Source: UMGS1696 sp964621165
GTDB taxonomy: Bacteria > Bacillota > Clostridia > Oscillospirales > CAG-272
DNA: 64,000 bases
Reading direction: 5' to 3'
NCBI GenBank assembly: GCA_964621165.1
Contig: CAZULC010000001.1
Coordinates: 124,001 to 188,000 of the forward strand
Within the stretch, counting starts at the first letter, position 1; each line of letters starts with the position of its first letter. Below the pieces are notes generated by a model. The model had not been told where the DNA came from and did no database searches. It worked only from the letters and a program-made list of their open reading frames with translations. This document shows positions 27,015-36,885 of the stretch, piece after piece. Both the position numbers and the translations under genes were made by a program.

Positions 27015-30000
27015 TTAGTTGATGTCGTCAACATCTACTATTGCGATTACTTCGTCGGATACAGCCTGCCCATCAGCTGCGAATTCTACAACGAGCTCAC
27101 CATCTTCGTCTACGGAGAGAACAAGAGTGTGTGTGATCGCTTTAGCAGTATCTTCGCCATACTTCAGTGTAGCTTTGAATGTTACAGTAACACCGTCTTT
27201 GTTTGTGCTGCTTACAGTGATAGCCTTTGTAGCTCCATCGTAGAGTACGTCAGAAGGATCAAAGCTGAACGACTGAACGAGCTTGCATGTCTCTGTATCA
27301 TTGGTGTCAGTAACATCTTCGTGATATGTGTAAATCTCGAAGTCGATATCGGTTTCGTAGAGCTTGCCTGCATCACCAGCATCAACAGTCAGAGTAGCAT
27401 CCCAGTTGCCAAGAGTAGAGCATCTGTCGATTTCATCGAAGTATGCATTATTGTCAGCCAGTGTCTTGTGGTCGTTCTTGGTGTAGCTTCCGAAGAGGTT
27501 GAATCCAATAGAAGTGATTGTGTAGTCGTAAACAGTTACTTCTTCGCCGTCTTTAGTTGATTCGGTAATTGTCTTTTCAGCTGCTACTGTAGCTCCTGTA
27601 GCGAGATCATCTTTCCACTGTAAAGCGTTTGTAGATTCAACAGAAACCGGATCATCCTCAACTGTCACGTAAATGCAGTCATCAGGATCAATGTAGATAA
27701 CAGCAGCATATGTGCCGTCGCCATTGCTCTTGAGAATGAGGTCGCCCTTGATTACAGTGTTATCAGTGTCGTAACCGGAGATAAGGCTATTGTAAGCAGA
27801 CTTGTTAACAGCTTCAACAGATGTAACGTTTCCACCTACGCCGTCCTTAACGAGCTTAACAACCTTAACGCTGGAAACCAGTCCTGTAACATCAACTTTG
27901 AGACCCAGTAAACCAGATACAACATCTTCAGAGAGAGCATCTTCATCGCCATCGCAGTAATCAACAGTTACATCGATACCCTGTTTGAACTTGTACCATC
28001 TGCCTGATGCATCGCCACCTACAGCAACAGCATCACTGTCGAGGTCTGTGTATGTGTCAAGGAATTCAGCCCAGAGAGCATCCCAAGTCTGATCAGAAAC
28101 AACTCCTGTGAGAACGCCGTCAACCATTCTGTAGACTTTTCCAGTCTTGATAGAAGTGTTCAGTGCGCTTGCAGCATATTCAAATTCACCAGTGTAGAAG
28201 TTGAATACGAGTGTTTCAGCGGTTTCAGTAGCACCGTTGAGATACCATTCATCAGGATCAAGACCAGCGCCGTTGTAGAATTTCTCCATAATGGTCTTCT
28301 TTACAACGAGTGCGAGACCAGAGTTCTGCCAAGATTCGTTAGACTTGAAGCCGGTGATATCAGCGTTTGTAATAATGAATGTCTTTGAACTTGCATCGCA
28401 TCCAATAGCATAACCGGAAACTGCCCAAGTGTCATCAGTAACCTTTCCTTCATATACTATGATAGGCATGTAGTTCAATGTAGGTGAGTAGTCAGGAATG
28501 AGAATGTACTTATCGGAAGAAGTGGTCTTCTTGGGGGTATCATCATCCCAGAGTCTGTAGCCTGAGCTGAAGGTGATATCAACATATGTTCCAGTGTTGC
28601 TATAATCGAAGGATGTACCATCTTCAGATAATTCTCCAAGAGTTTCAACATAGTAAACGTCAGAATCCTTGTCGTAAGAAACTACCTTGTAAACCTGACC
28701 CTTGATGAATTCATCAGTAACCTGGTTGCCATACCAGAAGAAGTCGCCCTCATCCCAGTAGTTGTAAGAACCGATTCTGAATCTGTCATACTTGAGGTCA
28801 GTTGTGGAGTAACCGTTAACAACGATGTATCCATCAGAAGAAATGCCTGCATAAGAATCAACTACGATGTAGCCGTTGTAGCCAGCGTTAGCAGCTTCAA
28901 GAGCAACAACTTCGCCATCAAGTAAGTAGTATGTTACGAACTGAGCGAACAGAGGCTCGAGCTTGCTGGTGAGGTATGCCTTATAAGCGCCATTCTTGTA
29001 GTCACTGCTGTCAGTGCTGTACTTGAATGTGCCGTAGTTCTGGCTGAGAGGATATGTTGTGCTGCCGATAGTAACTGTAGCCTTGGTGAGAGAATATGCG
29101 TTCAGAACGCCTGTAGCATAGTATGTATCAGCATCAGTCAGATCATCAGAGTAAGCTTCGATTGTCTTGATAACCTTGAATTCCTTTGTAGCCTTGTTGT
29201 AGCCATAGATTACATATGCACTTACAACGTTGCCATCCTTGTCGAGGACAGGAGCATAAGCATCCTGATACCATGCGCCGTCGGAAATTTCAGCAACACG
29301 TGTGCCGTTGATCTTGAGGAATACGTGGTTAGCGCTGTGATCGCTGCACCATTCAGTTGCCTGCTTCAGTAAACCGAATCCGTAGCTCTCATAGATACCG
29401 CGGAGACCAGCTTCGGTCTTGTAAGTATCAAGGTTTGCATGAAGAGTTGTGCTTCCATCGTATGCAACATATACAAGCTTGTCAGTGCCGATCTTGCATG
29501 CGTCGTCGATAACTGCCTTGATTTCATCAAGTTCATCATCATCCATCTTCAGTACGCCGATAACGTTGCCGTCGTTGGTGTACTTAACGCTGAAGTAGTA
29601 GCCTTCGATAGGATTGTAGTAGTACTCTACATGATATGAAGTGTAGTTGTACTTGGTGCCGCCGCTCACGAAGGTGTAAGCACTGCCGTCAGTAACTGCT
29701 GTTGTCAGATAGTTGCCGTCGTCATCTGTGTCAGCAAGAAGAATGTTGCCATTTGACCAGTCGTAAGCATAAGGAGACTTGTTGTAGTCGAATGTGAGGT
29801 ATTCTGTTACCTTGCCAGCTGTTGTGATGATGATTTCTGTATCATCTTTAGCAGCGTTTGCAAGGATCTTTCCAGAGTACTTGTCAACGATTGTCAGAGG
29901 CTTCAGATATGTGCCGATAGGATCGGTGTCTTCGTAAGCCTTGCCGTCGTTGTCAGTGATACCCTGGTTCTTAATTGAGCTTACATCGTACTTGTCGTAA

Positions 30001-30938
30001 TTAATGATAGAAACGAGGTTGTCGTCGCTGTCGATGCCGAAGAGTACAGAGTAAGGTGTGCCGAGAGCGAGTTCATCAGCATGACTGTCATCAGTCAGGT
30101 AGATACCGAGCTCAGAAGCTTTTGCGTAATAAATTGTGCTGTCAAGTGAGCCGTCATCTTCAACAACCTGGAAAGCAACATAGCCGGCAGGTGTCTTATA
30201 GCTTGCAGTTGTGTACTTTGCTGTTTCAGTAGCAGTGATAACAATGTCGGACCAGCCGAACGCTGTGCCAAAGCTCTGAAGAGCAAGCTTGGAGTTGTCT
30301 GCAAAGAGTGTGTTGTAGATAATCTGGCAAACTACGCCACGGTTGCAGGGATCGGTGTAGGCTACGCCTTCGATACCGTCTGTGAGACCGAGGTTAACAG
30401 CCTTCTCGATGTATCCCCAAGGCCATTCAAGACCCTGATAACCGAGAGAACGAACTGCCATTGTAAGAGCTTCACGATAGGAAACAGTCTGTTCCGGCTT
30501 GAAAATGCCGTTGCCGTAACCTTCGATAACGCCCTTCTGGCTTACATAGGAAATAGCGCCGTAAACATTTTCAGCACCAGTTCCCTTGAGGTCAGTAAAT
30601 CCGGAATCATTTGCGCCGTAATCTTCCCATGAAAGGTCATCAACCCAGCCGGTCATTATACGACCAGTAAAGAGCGCCATTTCATAACGCTTTACTGCGT
30701 CTTCAGCATGGAGAAGTCCGTCTTCCTTACCGTGTATAATATCATATGCAACGAGAAACTCGATAGCACGGTCGTAAGGAGTAGCGGCCTCAGCGGTTGT
30801 TTCGTCTACTGCTTCTTCAACAGCCTCTGATGTAGCAACAGGCTCATCAGCAATTGCAGCATCATCGGCTGCAAAAATGGTTGAAGCGCAGGAAACGGTC
30901 ATGAGAAGAGCAAGAATCAGAGAAAGAGTCTTTTTCAT
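27015..30938 (-). CDS. Large SLH-domain S-layer/surface protein
   Basis: This 1307-residue secreted protein has a signal peptide to about residue 23, an acidic linker, then three SLH-like units at roughly 54-95, 112-167 and 172-213 (second unit FTDLKGTGAENVYGAISYV and GYGNGIFKPEQTVSYREA). The remaining 1090 residues are Asp/Tyr/Thr-rich beta structure with no recognised enzyme domain. Size, composition and codon choice (AAG and AAC common, unlike neighbours) fit an abundant S-layer or cell-surface protein. SLH domains bind pyruvylated wall polymer, linking it to the CsaB fusion next door. AAGGAG lies upstream of the ATG. Confidence 0.85.
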   Translation of the reverse strand: MKKTLSLILALLMTVSCASTIFAADDAAIADEPVATSEAVEEAVDETTAEAATPYDRAIEFLVAYDIIHGKEDGLLHAEDAVKRYEMALFTGRIMTGWVDDLSWEDYGANDSGFTDLKGTGAENVYGAISYVSQKGVIEGYGNGIFKPEQTVSYREALTMAVRSLGYQGLEWPWGYIEKAVNLGLTDGIEGVAYTDPCNRGVVCQIIYNTLFADNSKLALQSFGTAFGWSDIVITATETAKYTTASYKTPAGYVAFQVVEDDGSLDSTIYYAKASELGIYLTDDSHADELALGTPYSVLFGIDSDDNLVSIINYDKYDVSSIKNQGITDNDGKAYEDTDPIGTYLKPLTIVDKYSGKILANAAKDDTEIIITTAGKVTEYLTFDYNKSPYAYDWSNGNILLADTDDDGNYLTTAVTDGSAYTFVSGGTKYNYTSYHVEYYYNPIEGYYFSVKYTNDGNVIGVLKMDDDELDEIKAVIDDACKIGTDKLVYVAYDGSTTLHANLDTYKTEAGLRGIYESYGFGLLKQATEWCSDHSANHVFLKINGTRVAEISDGAWYQDAYAPVLDKDGNVVSAYVIYGYNKATKEFKVIKTIEAYSDDLTDADTYYATGVLNAYSLTKATVTIGSTTYPLSQNYGTFKYSTDSSDYKNGAYKAYLTSKLEPLFAQFVTYYLLDGEVVALEAANAGYNGYIVVDSYAGISSDGYIVVNGYSTTDLKYDRFRIGSYNYWDEGDFFWYGNQVTDEFIKGQVYKVVSYDKDSDVYYVETLGELSEDGTSFDYSNTGTYVDITFSSGYRLWDDDTPKKTTSSDKYILIPDYSPTLNYMPIIVYEGKVTDDTWAVSGYAIGCDASSKTFIITNADITGFKSNESWQNSGLALVVKKTIMEKFYNGAGLDPDEWYLNGATETAETLVFNFYTGEFEYAASALNTSIKTGKVYRMVDGVLTGVVSDQTWDALWAEFLDTYTDLDSDAVAVGGDASGRWYKFKQGIDVTVDYCDGDEDALSEDVVSGLLGLKVDVTGLVSSVKVVKLVKDGVGGNVTSVEAVNKSAYNSLISGYDTDNTVIKGDLILKSNGDGTYAAVIYIDPDDCIYVTVEDDPVSVESTNALQWKDDLATGATVAAEKTITESTKDGEEVTVYDYTITSIGFNLFGSYTKNDHKTLADNNAYFDEIDRCSTLGNWDATLTVDAGDAGKLYETDIDFEIYTYHEDVTDTNDTETCKLVQSFSFDPSDVLYDGATKAITVSSTNKDGVTVTFKATLKYGEDTAKAITHTLVLSVDEDGELVVEFAADGQAVSDEVIAIVDVDDIN

Positions 30939-31011
30939 CTTTGTCTGTGCTCCTTATAAAAATAAATTTTTTTACTGAGGGAAAAGCCGATTCTTTTTTC
31001 CCCGCACACAT

Positions 31012-31040
31012 ATATTACCACAATTCCCGAAATATTTCAA
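31012..31040 (-). promoter_or_regulatory. Promoter of the SLH protein gene
   Basis: On the minus strand TTGAAA (31035-31040) and TAATAT (31012-31017) are 17 bases apart. Confidence 0.6.
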
Positions 31041-31179
31041 GTAGTTTTCACCAAGTGTAACGAAACTGAAATATTAAACCCAATTAATAAATTCCGCTCT
31101 CCAAAAAAACGTTAATATTTTATAAAATATCTTCCAATCCCAAAAATATTTTACACAAAATAAATTTCCCGCACACCCG

Positions 31180-31400
31180 CTCGCGCTGAAATAACTGCTG
31201 TAATACATACGTGAGTATTAAATTCCTCCTGATCCCTTGGTATTCTAAATTTTAGTCGATTTGGTATTCCCAAAATTTAAACCTAAAGAATATAAAGATA
31301 GGACGCATATCCTGCTCAGCTTCACTTAATTATGACCCAGCTTTAAAGTTCTTGCGCAGCTTCTTTCAAGAAGCGCGTCTCCCGCACTCACTCACCTTTC
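31180..31400 (+). repeat. Mosaic repeat family B, copy 4, core missing
   Basis: The 5' module runs straight into the tattaaattcctcctgatcc middle module, so the whole two-stem core is absent with clean edges. The 3' module (cttctttcaagaagcgcg) is intact. Confidence 0.85.
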
Positions 31401-31466
31401 ACCCAAAAAAGCTGCCGCCCCGTACCACAGAGCAGTAACTCTTCCTTATATATATGAACCCGCATA

Positions 31467-33467
31467 TCATAAATCCGCGTCTTTCATGTAGCGCCAGCCG
31501 TTTTCGGCAATGTAGGACTTGCGGCCGGATAGATTGTCGCCAAGCATTAAGTCAAACATGCGCGCGGTTTCGTCGGCGTCTGAGGGCATTACCCGTATCA
31601 ATCTGCGGCTCACCGGATTCATCGTCGTCTTCGACATCATCTCGGACGTGTTCTCGCCAAGCCCCTTCGAACGCTGGAGCGTGTACTTCATCCCCTTCGC
31701 ATCTAACCCTGTCACTACCTCGGACTTCTCAGCCTCGCTGTATACAAATATCGTGTCCCCCTTCGACGGCGTTATCTCGTATAATGGCGACTCCGCAATG
31801 TATACCTTCCCCTCACGTAAAAGCGTCGGCAGTAACCGGTAAAATAACGTCAATAATAACGTCCGTATCTGGAAACCGTCCTCGTCAGCGTCCGTGCAGA
31901 TGATGATCTTCGCCCACTTTAACTGCGCCATGTCAAATGGTACCATGTCAGCCTTGTGCTTCGCCTGTATCTCAACCCCGCACCCTATCACTCGTAACAA
32001 ATCGCATATGACGTCACTCTTGAATATCCTGTCGTACCCCGCTTTCATGCAGTTCAATGTCTTGCCCCGTACCGGTATTATCGCCTGAAACTCAGCGTTT
32101 CTCGCAAGCTTGCACGACGTCATGGCTGAGTCCCCTTCTACAATGTATACCTCGCGCTTAGTCGGATCCTTCGAACGGCACGACACAAACTTCTCTACCC
32201 GGTGCGATACGTCCACCGCCGAACCTAACTTCTTCTTTAAGTCAAGCCGCGTACTCTCAGCCTGCTCACGGGACCGCTTGTTCACGAGTACCTGCTGACA
32301 AAACCTGTCCCCGTCAGCCGGATTCTCCGCAAAATAATACTCCAGCTGCTGCTTCAAAAACTCGTTCATCGCCTCGGCTATAAATGAATTCGTTATCGCT
32401 TTCTTCGTCTGGTTCGCATAGGATGTCTGCGTGGAAAAACTGTTCGTCACTAAAATCAAGCAGTCCTCGATGTCCGCAAACGTAATCTTGCTCTCGTTCT
32501 TGTTGTATTTGCCCAGCGCCTTCAAACGCTTGTCCACAGCCGACACAAAGGATAACCGCACAGCCTTCTCAGGAGAACCCCCGTGTTCCAGCCAGCTTGA
32601 GTTGTGGTAGTACTCGATCACGTTCACCGTCTTCGATACCACCCACGCCACGTCCGCCTCAAGCTTGTAGTCCTTCATGTCGTCACGGTCCCGCCCCTTT
32701 GTCTCAAGATGGAACTTTGCCACCTTCGTCTCAGCCGTCTCACCCGCAAGCTCGCTGACGTAATCCACAATCCCACCAGCGTAATGGAATTCCTCCTCGT
32801 CAAAGCCCCCGTCCTCGTTCTCCCACCTGAAAACAAACTTTATCCCCGCGTTGACCACCGCCTGACGCTTTAGCATGTCGCAGTAATATTCCCGGGGTAT
32901 GTCAATCTCCGTAAACACGTCCAAATCCGGCTTCCAGCGCTGTATGGTTCCCGTGCGGCGGTCCTTCTTCGGCAGAGCCTTGACTTTAAGTTCTCCCACA
33001 GCCTCGCCCTTTTTGAACGACATCTCGGACACGTTAACCCCGTCGTAGGACTTCACCCAGAAATACTCGCTGGAATACTGAGTAGCGCAGGCACCCAGTC
33101 CGTTCAGACCCAGCGAATACTCGTAAGCCCCGCCGTCGTTGTTGTCGTACTTTCCACCGGCGTACAGCTCGCAGTAAATGAGGTCCCAGTTCCATCTCTG
33201 CTCCCCCTCGTTCCATCCCAGCGGCACCCCTCGCCCGAAGTCTTCTACCTGAATGGACTTATCCCTATAAGCCGTAATAACAATGTTGTCGCCAAATCCT
33301 TCCTTGGCCTCGTCTACGGAATTTGACAAAATCTCGAACACCGAATGCTCGCACCCCTCCAGTCCGTCCGACCCAAAAATGACCGCCGGCCTTTTCCGAA
33401 CCCTATCCGCCCCCTTAAGCGACGTAATAGACTGATTAGTATAACTATTCTGTTGTTGTTTCTTCAT
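31467..33467 (-). CDS. Divergent GyrB/ParE-like topoisomerase subunit
   Basis: These 666 residues have the full type IIA B-subunit plan. The GHKL ATPase shows EILSNSVDEA (Glu 45, Asn 49), then VEDFGRGVP and GLNGLGA in place of the usual GLHGVGA, and a QTKKAITN transducer Lys. The Toprim part has IVEGDSAMTS (usually EGDSAGGS) and TDADEDGFQIRTLLL with all metal acids. QRSKGLGE closes it. The sequence is too divergent for the housekeeping GyrB. No A subunit is adjacent. The start at 33467 is preferred; the frame extends back into a family B repeat. Confidence 0.85.
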   Translation of the reverse strand: MKKQQQNSYTNQSITSLKGADRVRKRPAVIFGSDGLEGCEHSVFEILSNSVDEAKEGFGDNIVITAYRDKSIQVEDFGRGVPLGWNEGEQRWNWDLIYCELYAGGKYDNNDGGAYEYSLGLNGLGACATQYSSEYFWVKSYDGVNVSEMSFKKGEAVGELKVKALPKKDRRTGTIQRWKPDLDVFTEIDIPREYYCDMLKRQAVVNAGIKFVFRWENEDGGFDEEEFHYAGGIVDYVSELAGETAETKVAKFHLETKGRDRDDMKDYKLEADVAWVVSKTVNVIEYYHNSSWLEHGGSPEKAVRLSFVSAVDKRLKALGKYNKNESKITFADIEDCLILVTNSFSTQTSYANQTKKAITNSFIAEAMNEFLKQQLEYYFAENPADGDRFCQQVLVNKRSREQAESTRLDLKKKLGSAVDVSHRVEKFVSCRSKDPTKREVYIVEGDSAMTSCKLARNAEFQAIIPVRGKTLNCMKAGYDRIFKSDVICDLLRVIGCGVEIQAKHKADMVPFDMAQLKWAKIIICTDADEDGFQIRTLLLTLFYRLLPTLLREGKVYIAESPLYEITPSKGDTIFVYSEAEKSEVVTGLDAKGMKYTLQRSKGLGENTSEMMSKTTMNPVSRRLIRVMPSDADETARMFDLMLGDNLSGRKSYIAENGWRYMKDADL

Positions 33468-33504
33468 TAAAATACCTGCTATAATGTAATATAAAGTTGA
33501 GTGA

Positions 33505-33645
33505 GTCCCTCTGGTGGAGTGGATGCGGGAGGGACGAGGGAGACGCGCTTCCTGAAAGAAGCTGTGCAAGAACTTTAAAACTGGGTCATAATGACGTTCA
33601 GTCGACAGCAGTTATATCACCGCGAGCAAAGTGCTAACAGTGTAG
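33505..33645 (-). repeat. Mosaic repeat family B, copy 5, reversed and coreless
   Basis: In reverse orientation the 5' module (gatataactgctgt) and the 3' module (aaagttcttgcacagcttctttcaggaagcgcg) are present without the core or middle modules. It lies upstream of the GyrB-like gene. Confidence 0.8.
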
Positions 33646-33935
33646 AAAATCAAGACGGTACCTGAACCAAACAATCACGTGCAGAACAGTTGAGAACATC
33701 AAAACATACGCCACTCCAACAATCCCGCAGTGATAACGTCCACTCTACAGCCATATCATCCCCCGCGAACAAGCCATCCACACCATATGCGTCAGCCCAT
33801 AGAAGGACATTTGTCCAAAAAACTGATGTATACTTATAATGTTTTCGATATATCACCCAATTTTTCAGCCAAACCAAACTATTTCACAATACTAAATCAA
33901 GCACCCTCTCCACGTCCTGCTTTTCTCCACCCCCC
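33646..33935. other. Intergenic stretch between two family B copies
   Basis: About 290 bases hold no supported gene. The right half is A/T-rich (a tataat near 33835), and nothing is recognised in it. Confidence 0.4.
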
Positions 33936-34250
33936 CAGCACTAACGCTTGCGCTGATATAACTGCTGTAGTATACACGTGATCACTGCCCCATCCCGCAA
34001 TCTGTTCACGGCGTGGGCAGACAGGGGTCGGAAGCTGTGCATCGGAGATAGAAAGCCATCTCCAACAAGACGGTCCCTGACTGCCGTATTATATTCCTCC
34101 TGATCCCTTGGTATTCAAGATTTCATAGTCACGGACTTTTCACTGCTCAGCTACAGAACCGCACCCGCTCCCCTACTCAGCTTCAACTAACTGCAGCATC
34201 TTTTAAAAGTTCTTGCACAGCTTCTTTCAAGAAGCGCGTCTCCCCTCCCT
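33936..34250 (+). repeat. Mosaic structured repeat family B, copy 6
   Basis: This full copy begins agcactaacgcttgcgctg and has its core at about 34015-34085. The inner arm reads CCATCTCC instead of CTATCTCC, weakening one pair. The 3' module ends 30 bases before the next minus-strand stop codon. Confidence 0.9.
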
Positions 34251-34282
34251 AACCCCTTGAACTGGCTCCAATCCCCAAGGCT

Positions 34283-34984
34283 TCACCGGCTGGGGATAAT
34301 AGGCATACCGCCGTTTACGTTCGTTATTTCAGCTACAAGAAGGGCGGCTTTCGCACTCATCTGCTGAACTAACATGGGACAGTTTTTCTTGAATTCGTCA
34401 GCCACATCAATGGTGCGCCAGTCGATTTCGTTTTTCGTGCCGGGATTGAAGACAAGCATTACCGCAAAGGAAACCGATAATACAAAGGGTCCTTCCGGAT
34501 CAAAACGGAGAGTGCGGTTGTAGGTCACTTTCACTCCTGCCTGAGGTATAACCTGAGCTACAATCGTGTCTTTCACACCAAGCTTGAACTGACCCTGACC
34601 CTGCGCCGGACGAGTGGTCTCGTAACTCACGTTCTCAAGCATGATCCTCCGCTCAGCCAAAAAGTACCGGTTGAACTCAAACCCCTCGGGAGTAACATAC
34701 TTCGGCCGTTTTAACTGTATCTCGCCCCCCTGTCCAGCCTGACTTCCCTGTCCGACGGAAGCTTCACCTGAATCGCCGGAATCACCAGCACCGGCCGCAC
34801 CGCTTTCTCCTTCTGTCGGAATAAAATGCTCGCCTGATGACTCCTTTGAATCCTTCGACTCCTTTGCTCCCTCTTCCATAGCCGCAGAAGCCGAAGAAGC
34901 CGCTGAGCCGGTCACTTTTTCATTCTCTTCCCTCTTGTCGTTCTTCTCGTTCTTGTCACTGCTTTTCTTTCCAAATAATGGCAT
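34283..34984 (-). CDS. Hypothetical protein with disordered N-terminus, SecB-like C-terminal half
   Basis: This 233-residue protein starts with a charged Lys/Glu/Asp segment, then a Ser/Gly/Ala/Glu low-complexity region to about residue 90. The C-terminal 140 residues are a compact alpha/beta domain: alternating strands, then DEFKKNCPMLVQQMSAKAALLVAEITN and GMPIIPS. The order of strands followed by a long helix and a short P-I-I-P end recalls SecB-type export chaperones. That is a weak structural guess and no motif proves it. The gene follows the WG-repeat membrane protein by about 95 bases and may share its transcript. Confidence 0.45.
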   Translation of the reverse strand: MPLFGKKSSDKNEKNDKREENEKVTGSAASSASAAMEEGAKESKDSKESSGEHFIPTEGESGAAGAGDSGDSGEASVGQGSQAGQGGEIQLKRPKYVTPEGFEFNRYFLAERRIMLENVSYETTRPAQGQGQFKLGVKDTIVAQVIPQAGVKVTYNRTLRFDPEGPFVLSVSFAVMLVFNPGTKNEIDWRTIDVADEFKKNCPMLVQQMSAKAALLVAEITNVNGGMPIIPSR

Positions 34985-35078
34985 TTTTTCAAACCTGAAC
35001 CTTTCAAATCAATTTTTCTGAATCTTTTTCTCCATTAATATAATAATAACGCAAAGCCAAACCCCGCCGAAGCAGGCC

Positions 35079-36767
35079 TCAGCCCATCACCTTGAATACG
35101 CTCCACCCGTTTTCTTCCCGGTAGGCACATACCAAACCGCCGGAGCAGGTCTGAATCCGGTCGTAGGTGAACGGAAGCACTATCCCGCCGTTCCGGTCAA
35201 TCAAGCCGTATCGCATGCCGCTTCCGTCATCAAATCCGGCAACGGATAAACCGCCCACATATGGACTGATTGAATCAAATATGGGCTGGACAATCCAGCT
35301 TCCCTCAACCGTCATGACGCCATACTTGCCGCCGTAGCCCGAACCCTTCAGTATAATGCAGCCCTCGGAATACCCCTCAAGCTCATACCCCGCAGGAAGA
35401 GAATACTCCGTGCCGTCAGTGCGCAATAAAACATCCTCCTCGCTGTCAACAGTGACGATGCGCCGCACTGTATAGTTGTAGTAGTCAATCACCTGCCGCC
35501 GTACCCGAAGCAAACCATTATCGTAGTATAAATGTCCCATGCTCTCAATTCCCGTGGTAATCGGAGGCATGTAGTATACTGTCTCGTACCGCCCGTGCTC
35601 GTTCATGTAAGTCTCGGTAGTGGAAAAAGCCTCACGCCCGTTTTCGTCGATAATAATAAGCTCTCCCCGACCGCTGGCCGATACAGCAACACCACGGTTT
35701 TCACGGAAGGCATAGGCATGGGCATACTTAACCTCTGTCAGCTTCCCAGTAGGAGTCACATACCCGAATAAAATCTCCTCCGACAAAGACGCGTTTGCAG
35801 AGACAGGATCCGAATCGTCAGTCCCGTCCCCATCTTTTTCATCCGATTCCGGTAAATTTGAAACCACCTTCACCGATGTTGAGTCGGAGTCAAACCAACC
35901 CTCGGGATAGTCAAAGCTCAGGCCCACGTAATCCACGTCCGGATTGTAGTCCGACTGAATGAACTTCTTCCCGTCCTCGGAGAGCGCATAGTACCGCGTA
36001 ACTCCGTCAACCTCACGGGAAAATAAAGGCCGCCCCTCGCTGTCACGAGCATAAGCCGCCGCATACCGCCCGTACTCGAATCGGGACAGAGGCACACCAT
36101 CGCCGGAGACAATAATCACGTCATCTCCGCTGTCAACCAAAATATACCCCATGTAAAGTTCCACTGCAGGCCTGTATTCAGCCGTGTCCTTCACATAAAG
36201 ATATGGATCCCCGTCATCTTCCGGAGTTATCACAATCTGCTGTTTGTATATACGACGGCTGTAGTGGGCACTTTCCGGAAGCTTGAATGAAAATACCATT
36301 TTGCCAAGAGCTGACTCGTCCCCGTACTCGCCGACATAATCGAAGCCCTCACTCAAAAGCTCACTGCACAAAGGAATCTCAGACAACTCGTCAGGCAGAC
36401 GGGACACGTCATATACCCGCCGCAGATTAACAATAACCTCGCCCGCGTCCCCTTCCCCATCGGATGAACCGGAACCTGAGCCGGAGCCGGATAGATCTTC
36501 CACCGCAGCATAATCAGCAGCGCCATCCTCGTCTCCGTATAGGGAGTTTTCGGGAATGGACGGCATGTCCGACGAAAAATCATCCTCAGCCCTGACGGAA
36601 ACCGGTGACGGCTGATAGTCCGAACCAAAAAGCTCGGACCGGTCAATGAACGAGATGTCGTAGTACCCGAGGAGATACCCCATGACAAGAGCCGCCGCAC
36701 CGAAAACCAGACCGGCCTGCCCCAAATGAATAACCCCCCGCTTTAAATTCTGCTTGTAATTCTTCAT
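35079..36767 (-). CDS. Membrane-anchored WG-repeat protein
   Basis: This 562-residue protein starts at 36767 (an open frame 49 codons longer runs into a family C repeat). A single membrane helix at about residues 14-33 is followed by an acidic Gly/Ser-rich spacer (about residues 60-105). The outer part is beta-rich and ends with at least two WG-type repeats: YGVMTVEGSWIVQPIFDSI and YGLIDRNGGIVLPFTYDRI. WG repeats form propeller-like surfaces of unknown role in Clostridia. The protein is probably exposed outside the membrane. Confidence 0.75.
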   Translation of the reverse strand: MKNYKQNLKRGVIHLGQAGLVFGAAALVMGYLLGYYDISFIDRSELFGSDYQPSPVSVRAEDDFSSDMPSIPENSLYGDEDGAADYAAVEDLSGSGSGSGSSDGEGDAGEVIVNLRRVYDVSRLPDELSEIPLCSELLSEGFDYVGEYGDESALGKMVFSFKLPESAHYSRRIYKQQIVITPEDDGDPYLYVKDTAEYRPAVELYMGYILVDSGDDVIIVSGDGVPLSRFEYGRYAAAYARDSEGRPLFSREVDGVTRYYALSEDGKKFIQSDYNPDVDYVGLSFDYPEGWFDSDSTSVKVVSNLPESDEKDGDGTDDSDPVSANASLSEEILFGYVTPTGKLTEVKYAHAYAFRENRGVAVSASGRGELIIIDENGREAFSTTETYMNEHGRYETVYYMPPITTGIESMGHLYYDNGLLRVRRQVIDYYNYTVRRIVTVDSEEDVLLRTDGTEYSLPAGYELEGYSEGCIILKGSGYGGKYGVMTVEGSWIVQPIFDSISPYVGGLSVAGFDDGSGMRYGLIDRNGGIVLPFTYDRIQTCSGGLVCAYREENGWSVFKVMG

Positions 36768-36885
36768 TATAAAATAAAATCCCTGATAAAAATACATCCG
36801 AGCCAAATTCGCCCAGAATACCCGCCCGGGTAAAAATCCGCCCCAATCCAACCCCAAAATAAATCCCGCACAAAAGCCAACCCCA

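Noticed and set aside
27015..30938. Horizontal transfer of the SLH gene because of its different codon choice
   Set aside because: The difference fits very high expression and is shared in part by the solute-binding protein; no mobile element flanks it.
33468..33569. N-terminal extension of the GyrB-like protein (MHSFFQEA...)
   Set aside because: The extension is read from a family B 3' module; the same text appears before dapL at 41995. The later ATG starts the real protein.
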